From NCBI GenBank assembly GCA_012965445.1, contig DTSJ01000067.1:1-5130 (forward strand): DNA of 5,130 bases, given 5' to 3'. The position numbers were made by a program, and so were the translations under genes. A model generated the notes under the pieces. The model did no database searches, was not told the DNA's origin, and saw only the letters and a program-made list of their open reading frames with translations. This DNA comes from Candidatus Hydrogenedentota bacterium (lineage in GTDB: Bacteria; Hydrogenedentota; Hydrogenedentia; Hydrogenedentiales; GCA-2746185). This document shows positions 1-5,130 of this stretch, one piece after another (position 1 is the first letter of the stretch; each line of letters begins with the position of its first letter).

Positions 1-65
1 GTGATGTCCCCTCCCAACCACCGTCATCTCTCTCGAAATTAAGCAGCAGTTACGACTCAACCCGT

Positions 66-94
66 TTGACGACGTTTCAAGATCCCGTTATAAT
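66..94 (+). promoter_or_regulatory. sigma70-type promoter of the AGCS symporter gene
   Basis: A -35 box TTGACG (66-71) and a perfect -10 box TATAAT (89-94) are separated by exactly 17 bases, the optimal spacing for the housekeeping sigma factor. Transcription would begin near 100-102, giving a leader of about 41 bases before the start codon at 143. The match is seen directly. That it is used is inferred from its position immediately upstream of the symporter gene and its near-consensus quality. Confidence 0.82.
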
Positions 95-132
95 CCGGCA
101 CAGTTTTCAATCCACCAACCCAACCCATCAAT

Positions 133-139
133 GAGGTGA
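133..139 (+). promoter_or_regulatory. ribosome binding site of the AGCS symporter gene
   Basis: GAGGTGA lies just before the ATG at 143, with six bases between the GAGG core and the start codon. It is a strong Shine-Dalgarno match and fixes the start that includes the signal peptide. Confidence 0.85.
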
Positions 140-142
140 TTC

Positions 143-1843
143 ATGACACGCCATCTGCGCCTGTTCCCTACCTTTCTGAGCCTGACCCTCATCCTGCTCC
201 TAGCCCAGCTGAGTACGCTGCCCGCATCCGCGCAGGACGAATCGACTCCCGAAGCTCCCGCAGTATCTGAGGAACTCGCCGAGAGCGCAGAAGATGAAGA
301 AAAAGACATTCAGGAAAAGTTCAACAACTGGTTCAACGAAAACATCAACGCGAATCTTGCCAAGGTCCTCTTCTTTCCTATCTATACCGTCGAGTTAACC
401 GCCGACGATGGGGAAGTCATGGAAAGAAAACTTTTCGGCTTGGCTATTTACGAAGCTGAAGTAACCGATGACGACCGGGAAGTTTTAATAAGTGAATTCC
501 CGCTCATTGTCCTCGTACTCGTACTAGGTGGAATTTTCTTTACGCTGCGCTTCGGCTTCATAAATGTCCGGCTTTTCAAACATTCAATTCAAGTGATCGC
601 TGGAAAATTCGACAGGAAGGACGATACTGGGGAAATCTCACACTTTCAAGCCCTCACTTCAGCCCTCTCCGCGACAGTGGGACTCGGGAACATCGCGGGA
701 GTCGCGATCGCAATTTCCTTAGGGGGTCCCGGCGCGGTTTTTTGGATGTGGGTAACGGCATTTTTCGGCATGAGCATGAAATTCAGTTCATGTACGCTCG
801 CGCAGTTGTATCGCCGTGTCGGAGAGGATGGCCGGGTTCAGGGCGGACCAATGATTTATCTTGAGGAGGGTATCAAGGAGATGTATCCGAATCTTGCCTG
901 GCTCGGAAAATTCTTCGCAGTCATGTTCGCTTCGTTTATGATTATGGCAGCTTTCGGGGCCGGCAACATGTTTCAGGCAAACCAGACAGCAAGTATTGTC
1001 ACTATGCTTTTCTTTGATGGAAAGGAGAACCTCTATATCCAGCTGGGATTGGGCCTGATCATGTCATTTTTGGCCGGCATCGTTCTCATAGGAGGAATCA
1101 AGCGAATCGGCGAAATCACCTCCAAGATCGTACCGGGGATGTGTATATTCTATTGTTCCGTTTGCCTCGTCATAATTGCCATGAATTTCGCTTCCATCGG
1201 ATCCATGTTCGCGAGTATCTTCTCAAACGCGTTTGCTCCCTCGGCCGTTTTTGGCGGTTTCGTCGGAGTCCTTGTACAAGGAATGCGGCGCGCCGCGTTT
1301 TCGAATGAGGCTGGCCTCGGATCCGCAGCTATTGCGCATGCGGCCGCCAAGACCGAAGAACCGGTCCGCGAAGGGGTCGTCGCAATGATCGGCCCGTTCA
1401 TCGATACCATCGTAATTTGTACGATGACAGCGCTCACCATTCTTATCACCAAGTCTCATATCGATACCGGCGGCCTTGAAGGGGTCCAGATTACCGCCCG
1501 CGCATTCGGGCAGCTTGGAGACGCAGTACCTATCGTACTGTGCGCAGCGGTCTTTGTATTCGCTTACTCAACCATGATCTCATGGGGTTACTATGCCGAA
1601 CGCTGCGTAGAGTACCTCTTCGGGGAAAATGCCATTATGTTGTTCCGGTTCGTCTACGTTTTCGTAATTATCATTGCGCCGATTCTCAGTCTCGGCGCAA
1701 TCCTTGATTTCGCCGACATTCTTCTGCTGACCTTGGCATTCCCCAACATCATCGGCTCCGCGCTCATCGCGTCAAAAGTCAAACCGCTCCTAGACGACTA
1801 CGTCGCTCGTCTGAAAAGCGGAGAAATGACACCCGAAAACTAA
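143..1843 (+). CDS. Sodium:alanine/glycine symporter (AGCS family) with signal peptide and exported N-terminal extension
   Basis: This 566-residue inner-membrane protein should import alanine and/or glycine with Na+ (or H+). The PROSITE-type AGCS signature is complete at residues 194-209 (GGPGAVFWMWVTAFFG). Other family hallmarks are SALSATVGLGNIAGVA (173-188), the unwound substrate/ion-binding helix; FSNEAGLGSAAIAHAAAKT (386-404); GPFIDTIVICTMTA (417-430); and FAYSTMISWGYY (473-484). About 11 membrane helices run from residue 118 to 545. It is longer than the usual 450-500 residues because of its N-terminus: a signal peptide (1-30, cleavage after ASA), an acidic linker (31-55), an amphipathic stretch (56-80) and an about 35-residue charged segment (83-117) before the first core helix. 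In the family the N-terminus faces outward, so a cleavable signal peptide fits the topology. The ATG has a strong SD. The gene is monocistronic, with its own promoter and a downstream hairpin. The family is certain; the exact substrate is not. Confidence 0.96.
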   Translation: MTRHLRLFPTFLSLTLILLLAQLSTLPASAQDESTPEAPAVSEELAESAEDEEKDIQEKFNNWFNENINANLAKVLFFPIYTVELTADDGEVMERKLFGLAIYEAEVTDDDREVLISEFPLIVLVLVLGGIFFTLRFGFINVRLFKHSIQVIAGKFDRKDDTGEISHFQALTSALSATVGLGNIAGVAIAISLGGPGAVFWMWVTAFFGMSMKFSSCTLAQLYRRVGEDGRVQGGPMIYLEEGIKEMYPNLAWLGKFFAVMFASFMIMAAFGAGNMFQANQTASIVTMLFFDGKENLYIQLGLGLIMSFLAGIVLIGGIKRIGEITSKIVPGMCIFYCSVCLVIIAMNFASIGSMFASIFSNAFAPSAVFGGFVGVLVQGMRRAAFSNEAGLGSAAIAHAAAKTEEPVREGVVAMIGPFIDTIVICTMTALTILITKSHIDTGGLEGVQITARAFGQLGDAVPIVLCAAVFVFAYSTMISWGYYAERCVEYLFGENAIMLFRFVYVFVIIIAPILSLGAILDFADILLLTLAFPNIIGSALIASKVKPLLDDYVARLKSGEMTPEN

Positions 1844-1852
1844 ACGAAAAAA

Positions 1853-1885
1853 TCCCCTCGGCTGTCTAATCCAAAGCCGAGGGGA
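1853..1885 (-). terminator. Bidirectional Rho-independent terminator between convergent genes
   Basis: TCCCCTCGGCT (1853-1863) pairs perfectly with AGCCGAGGGGA (1875-1885), an 11-bp GC-rich stem with an 11-base loop. Read on the - strand, the stem is followed at once by TTTTTT (complement of 1852-1847), a classical terminator for the leftward operon that ends at 1921. Read on the + strand it is followed by AATTCGTTTATT, a weaker U-tract, and it lies 9 bases after the symporter stop codon. It therefore probably serves both units, more efficiently the leftward one. Confidence 0.88.
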
Positions 1886-1920
1886 ATTCGTTTATTGGCT
1901 GGAACTCCTCTGCGCGGATA

Positions 1921-3354
1921 TCACGGAATCTCTATCTCCCCCGCAACCTCTTCAAGTACACTTCTATAATCCGCCTTCAAAGTAGATGTCATCGCTTCTA
2001 TCCCAGTATCCCCCACGCCCGACGCCAATTGTTTCGCGTCATAGGTAAATCCGCTTCCACTCAACAACTGAGCATTCTCAACCAGCGCTTTTTTCATCTG
2101 CGTCAGTCGCATCTGAACACTCCGCGTCCCGACATTCGCCAGCCTTCTCAACTCAGCGAACTCGCCGGTCACTTCATTGTAATTTCGCTCCGAAGCGCGC
2201 AAGTATTGAATTGACCGAGCATAATCTCGACTCAATTCCGACTCTTCAGCATCCATTTCAGAGCGTTGCGCAGCCTCAATCAATCCCTTCTGATGCGCAA
2301 ACCGCCCCTCACGTTTCTCGATTGCACGATTCGTCAGAACCAGCTTGCGCTGCGCTTCCGGATGCAGCACGTCCGCCTGCACCGCAAGCGTAAAAGCCTC
2401 ACGCGCATCCTCAAGATTCTGATTGGTCAGCGCCTCCTCACCCACAGATACATGATACTCCGCGATTCGCTTCGAGACTTGGCGAAGTCCAGGGTTCTCC
2501 GCAAGAAGCTCTCCGTAAACCATCAGAGCTTCCTGAAAGTAACCGTTATCGTAATACAAGTCGCCCACAATTCGCTTCATATTGGGTGTCAATATAAACT
2601 TCGCCTTCGCACGGACATAGACATCGTTGACCTCCGCAATGTTCCCTTTCTTCAGATAGAAATCGATCGCCGACAGCATGTACTCACGCATGTCTGTTCT
2701 CGAAATATCGACAAAGTCTACCCGTGACCGAAATATCGTGTACCAGACATCGACAACAGCATCCACCGCCCGGCTGGCATCCCGTGTCAGAAGCTTGCCT
2801 GCAATCCCGTCGATACCCAGTCCGCTTCGGTAGTCCACGACAATAGCAGTGTCATTGTCCGTTGCCTGGCGAACTAGTCGGGCGAAATAGAGCTGAGGCT
2901 CAACCAGAATTCGTTTGCTCGGCTGCAACCGCACACGACCTATTCTCTCCTCGACATCGGCATTGTACCGCTCACGAACCGAGGCATTCGCGTCACGCAT
3001 CGGAGCTAACAGCTCGACCACTTTTTTACCTAATGCCCCCATTCGATAAGCGAAATAGGGGTCTACACGATTCGATTTCACCCCCTGCAGAAGAAACATC
3101 TCGCGCTGAATCGAACGAACAGGATCGACACCGTACCCGAGGAACAGGGCCTGGTCTTCTGCATCGGATATTCCCACACCCTGATGAACGTAATCGATCA
3201 GATTGACCAAAGGGATAGAACTGCTTCGTGAAAATAAATGTCCTGCCGACGATACTACGGATCGCTGTGTTTCAGGTCCCCAGCCGAAAGCAGGGCACGC
3301 CATCGCACTTGCCGTCAATACCGAGATCCATCTGACTATACGCTGTTTCAGCAA
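1921..3354 (-). CDS. Exported TPR/coiled-coil protein with a possible degenerate phospholipase C/P1-nuclease-like N-terminal domain
   Basis: The protein has 477 residues and no function I can name. A signal peptide (1-24; RIVR, hydrophobic core, AFG) precedes a mature N-terminus W25-G26. Residues 25-230 are mostly helical. W-G at the mature start, Q30 six positions in, FLGYGVDP (71-78) and G106-x-L-G-K110-x3-E114-x5-R120 echo the zinc phospholipase C / S1-P1 nuclease fold (W1, H6, H-x3-D-x5-H), but with the ligands replaced. TPR-like helix pairs follow at about 226-340 (GDLYYDNGYFQEALMVYGEL is the clearest), then a charged coiled coil at about 340-430 and a short tail. The start is TTG: an in-frame TAA lies two codons upstream, AAGGAG sits 9 bases before it, and the next ATG (codon 18) would destroy the signal peptide. 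The gene begins 25 bases after the preceding TPR gene's stop and is last in its operon. It is probably a periplasmic scaffold; the PLC-like relation is tentative. Confidence 0.87.
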   Translation of the reverse strand: MLKQRIVRWISVLTASAMACPAFGWGPETQRSVVSSAGHLFSRSSSIPLVNLIDYVHQGVGISDAEDQALFLGYGVDPVRSIQREMFLLQGVKSNRVDPYFAYRMGALGKKVVELLAPMRDANASVRERYNADVEERIGRVRLQPSKRILVEPQLYFARLVRQATDNDTAIVVDYRSGLGIDGIAGKLLTRDASRAVDAVVDVWYTIFRSRVDFVDISRTDMREYMLSAIDFYLKKGNIAEVNDVYVRAKAKFILTPNMKRIVGDLYYDNGYFQEALMVYGELLAENPGLRQVSKRIAEYHVSVGEEALTNQNLEDAREAFTLAVQADVLHPEAQRKLVLTNRAIEKREGRFAHQKGLIEAAQRSEMDAEESELSRDYARSIQYLRASERNYNEVTGEFAELRRLANVGTRSVQMRLTQMKKALVENAQLLSGSGFTYDAKQLASGVGDTGIEAMTSTLKADYRSVLEEVAGEIEIP

Positions 3355-3363
3355 AACCGTTTA

Positions 3364-3369
3364 CTCCTT
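3364..3369 (-). promoter_or_regulatory. ribosome binding site deciding the TTG start of the exported TPR protein
   Basis: On the - strand AAGGAG lies 9 bases upstream of TTG (3354-3352), inside the 25-base gap after the preceding gene's stop codon. An in-frame TAA at 3363-3361 excludes any earlier start, so this site and the TTG belong together. Confidence 0.8.
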
Positions 3370-3379
3370 CGCTTCCCAG

Positions 3380-4945
3380 TTAGATCCTCTCGCCTTCAAT
3401 GGTGCGCTGCAGCTGATTCGTCAATACACGAATTTCGTTCGCTTTCGTCCCGCGAACATCGCGCCCAAGCAACTTCAGATAATTGTTCAAATCGCGCAAT
3501 CCCAGTTCCATGCGATCCTGTCTCACAAACAGCAGTCCGCGCTCAAGATAGGCGGGTGCATAAGCCGGATCCATTCGAATCGCGGTGTCCAGAGCGTCCT
3601 TCGCATCCAATGTACGGTTCCCCGCCAGATGTACACGCCCAAGCACCGTATAATAAGAAGGCGACTCCAGCTTCGCCCGGCGGGCAGTATTGATTGAGCG
3701 TTCGGCTGCAGCAGAGTCTCCCAACAGCAGCTGAATGCTCGCCGCCTGTACAGATGCCAGCGCACTGTACTCCCCTCGCTCGCGGACGAGTATTTCAAAT
3801 TCATTCAGTGACTCATTCGCGCGTCCCATGGAGTGCAGCGCGATTCCTCGCAGATACCGTCCGGCATCGTTTCCGGAATTTTCAAGAAGCGCCTGCCTCA
3901 GTCCCGTCTCGGCTTCCTGAAACCGGCCTTGCTGAATCTGAAGCTTGCCCAATTCCGTTCGTGCCTGCCAGCGAATATTGAGCCCATCGGCTTCCAGGGC
4001 CTGCTCAAATAAACTCGACGCCTGAGAATCTTTCTGTTCAGCTGCCGCGACATAACCCTGGAATGCCAAAACGTCCCCGCGCTTTTCAGGCGAAGATGCC
4101 ATACCCAATTCCGACTTGGCTTTCTGGTAATCTCCCAGAAGCGCCTGAGCTATCCCAATGCTCAAATGTGCCGAGCGCGCTGATCGCATGCCGGGTGATA
4201 ACTCCTGCACCCGTTCCAAAGCAATATACTGCTCTTCGTAGTCGCCTCCCTCACCCCTAGCGCCCTTTGCCATCGCCAGAACAAGCCATAGTTTCGCATT
4301 GTCGACTACGTTTTCCGCGACCTTCTCAAGAACGGCGATCTCCTGAGACAATGTATTCGCGTTCCCGCTCAACTGTAAACAGCGTACCGCGAGAAGGCCT
4401 GCGTCTACATTCGCCGGGTTTATCGCAACAACATTTTGGAACGAACCCGCCGCATCGCCAAACCGGTTCAGGTTCCATTGCAGCATTGCCATCTCAAGCA
4501 TCGCCTCTTCATGACCAGGTTTTTCACGCGTATAGTTCAGCAGCAGCTCTTCGGCTTCGGCATGCCTGTACTCCGCAATCAACTCGAGCGCCTGTTCAAC
4601 AGGATCGATACTCGACATATACAACCAGATCCCGCCAAGAAAAACTCCTACCGTGATGGCAGCCACGCTCAATATGCCCGCCAGGGGAATTCCACGCGAA
4701 GCCGATTCGGGATCAGGTGCATCAGCAACTTTCTGCCCCGTCAGCAGGTTCGTCCCGCAAACCACGCAAATGATATCGCCCTGCTGCACAACGGCCTGGC
4801 AAGAGGGACACGTTCGGCTGCCTTTTGTGGCGACGGACGGTGCCGAGGCTATCTTCTTTTTCAGAAAACCTCCGCAATGCGGACATCCATCAAGTTTGGG
4901 ATCGGTCAGCTTGCCGCAGTATGGGCAGTTCATCATAGTTGCCAA
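3380..4945 (-). CDS. Membrane-anchored double zinc-ribbon / TPR-repeat protein
   Basis: The protein has 521 residues from the chosen start. Two zinc ribbons lie at its N-terminus: C7-x2-C10...C21-x2-C24 and C46-x2-C49...C60-x2-C63, both with ten residues between the pairs. A basic/acidic linker leads to one membrane helix (about 87-110), and TPR-type helix pairs fill about 117-495; good examples begin NRFGDAAGSFQNVVAINP, GRFQEAETGLRQAL and LDAKDALDTAIRMDPAYAPA. The expected topology is ribbons in the cytoplasm and the TPR array in the periplasm, as a signal-anchor protein. TPRs bind proteins, so this is probably an assembly or scaffold factor; no enzyme motif is visible. Start choice: TTG at 4945 lies 11 bases after AGGAGAAAGGA. 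TTG at 4978 (532 residues) has no SD, and ATGs at 4936 and 4933 are 20 or more bases from it. All lie upstream of the first ribbon. It shares an operon with the exported TPR gene 25 bases downstream. Confident as a gene; partner and pathway unknown. Confidence 0.92.
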   Translation of the reverse strand: MATMMNCPYCGKLTDPKLDGCPHCGGFLKKKIASAPSVATKGSRTCPSCQAVVQQGDIICVVCGTNLLTGQKVADAPDPESASRGIPLAGILSVAAITVGVFLGGIWLYMSSIDPVEQALELIAEYRHAEAEELLLNYTREKPGHEEAMLEMAMLQWNLNRFGDAAGSFQNVVAINPANVDAGLLAVRCLQLSGNANTLSQEIAVLEKVAENVVDNAKLWLVLAMAKGARGEGGDYEEQYIALERVQELSPGMRSARSAHLSIGIAQALLGDYQKAKSELGMASSPEKRGDVLAFQGYVAAAEQKDSQASSLFEQALEADGLNIRWQARTELGKLQIQQGRFQEAETGLRQALLENSGNDAGRYLRGIALHSMGRANESLNEFEILVRERGEYSALASVQAASIQLLLGDSAAAERSINTARRAKLESPSYYTVLGRVHLAGNRTLDAKDALDTAIRMDPAYAPAYLERGLLFVRQDRMELGLRDLNNYLKLLGRDVRGTKANEIRVLTNQLQRTIEGERI

Positions 4946-4956
4946 ATCGTATACCG

Positions 4957-4967
4957 TCCTTTCTCCT
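4957..4967 (-). promoter_or_regulatory. purine-rich ribosome binding site of the zinc-ribbon/TPR gene
   Basis: On the - strand AGGAGAAAGGA precedes TTG (4945-4943) by 11 bases. This spacing is slightly long but usable, whereas the ATG pair at 4936 and 4933 is too far away. The site lies downstream of the other possible TTG at 4978, which argues against that start. Confidence 0.55.
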
Positions 4968-5002
4968 GATCCGCGCAAACGCGTCGTGGAACCCGCGCTG
5001 AC

Positions 5003-5130
5003 TTACCGCGGCATCTCAGAATCACACTTCCGACACCGAAGCACATTCAGACCGTTTCGCGCTCCACAATTTATGCATCGCTCAAAGAACATTGTTGGCA
5101 CCAAAACAACAATCAAAACGGTCAATGCAC
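5003..5130 (-). CDS. Partial membrane protein with C-terminal zinc ribbon (5' end outside window)
   Basis: Only the last 41 codons are in the window, in frame from 5128 to the TAA at 5005-5003. The visible part begins with the end of a hydrophobic membrane helix (ALTVLIVVLVPTMFF) and closes with a zinc ribbon, C-x2-C, ten residues, C-x2-C (CINCG...CRKC), and a short basic tail. The five Arg and one Lys after the helix put the ribbon on the cytoplasmic side by the positive-inside rule. The cysteine spacing is the same as in both ribbons of the next gene, which begins about 57 bases downstream on the same strand, so the two probably share an operon and perhaps a complex. An internal ATG at 5092-5090 could give a 29-residue ribbon-only protein, but the open hydrophobic reading upstream makes a truncated larger gene more likely. 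The function of the whole protein cannot be judged. Confidence 0.72.
   Translation of the reverse strand, partial: ALTVLIVVLVPTMFFERCINCGARNGLNVLRCRKCDSEMPR

Noticed and set aside
1..42. Possible 3' end of an upstream + strand gene (open frame from position 1 to TAA at 40-42), or a divergent - strand gene starting with ATG at 27-25
   Set aside because: Only 9 to 13 codons are visible in either direction, with no recognisable motif, so neither can be supported.
64..78. CGTTTGAC/GACGTTTC repeat overlapping the -35 box as a possible operator
   Set aside because: The shared core is only about five bases and imperfect, which is not distinguishable from chance.
1150..1459. - strand frames of 100 and 78 codons inside the symporter gene
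   Set aside because: They are complements of the most conserved AGCS segment and have no independent support.
2266..2727. 153-codon + strand frame opposite the exported TPR gene
   Set aside because: The translation is rich in Arg, Leu and His, typical of antisense of a coding frame, with no recognisable feature.
3283..3354. Lipoprotein signal with Cys20 (ASAMAC) in the exported TPR protein
   Set aside because: The -3 position is Ala and -2 is Met, unlike a lipobox (L-A/S-G/A-C). The AFG site four residues later is a better type I cleavage site.
3203..3697. Overlapping + strand open frames of 164 and 151 codons spanning the junction of the two - strand genes
   Set aside because: Both are shadows of the TPR genes. 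The translations are basic, low-order and domain-free, and they cross a well-supported SD and stop codon of the opposite strand.
4436..4969. 177-codon open frame on the + strand opposite the zinc-ribbon/TPR gene
   Set aside because: It is antisense to a gene with clear zinc-ribbon, membrane and TPR features. Its translation shows no domain or coherent composition, and no promoter or SD supports it.

Overview
The window holds two transcription units that converge on a shared terminator. On the + strand there is one complete gene, a sodium:alanine/glycine symporter of the AGCS family, with a textbook sigma70-type promoter and ribosome binding site in front of it. On the - strand there is a co-directional cluster, read right to left. 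It begins with the 3' end of a membrane protein that ends in a zinc ribbon (cut by the right edge), continues with a membrane-anchored protein made of two zinc ribbons, one membrane helix and a long TPR array, and ends with an exported protein that has a TPR middle and a coiled-coil C-terminal part.

The organism looks like a Gram-negative bacterium of moderate GC (about 50 %). Shine-Dalgarno sites are good and TTG starts seem tolerated. The AGCS protein with a cleavable signal peptide and an acidic exported N-terminal stretch, plus the zinc-ribbon/TM/TPR architecture, reminds me of the PVC group (Verrucomicrobiota, Lentisphaerota, Planctomycetota and relatives). That is an impression from family architecture, not a proof.

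Layout: 1-142 upstream region with promoter (66-94) and SD (133-139); 143-1843 AGCS symporter; 1853-1885 hairpin terminator with a T-run on the - strand side, so it mainly serves the leftward operon; 1921-3354 (-) exported TPR protein starting at TTG; 3380-4945 (-) zinc-ribbon/TM/TPR protein, probably also starting at TTG; 5003-5130 (-) C-terminus of a TM plus zinc-ribbon protein.

The symporter is a housekeeping-type transporter with no evident link to the opposite operon. The - strand genes are spaced 25 and about 57 bases apart and look like one operon. All three zinc ribbons encoded in it have the same CxxC-x10-CxxC spacing. They are predicted to sit on the cytoplasmic face of the inner membrane, while the TPR arrays lie outside it. 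The most interesting signal is in the exported protein: its predicted mature N-terminus (Trp-Gly) and a G-x-L-G-K-x3-E-x5-R segment look like a phospholipase C / S1-P1 nuclease fold in which the zinc ligands have been replaced, i.e. a possible pseudoenzyme fused to TPRs.
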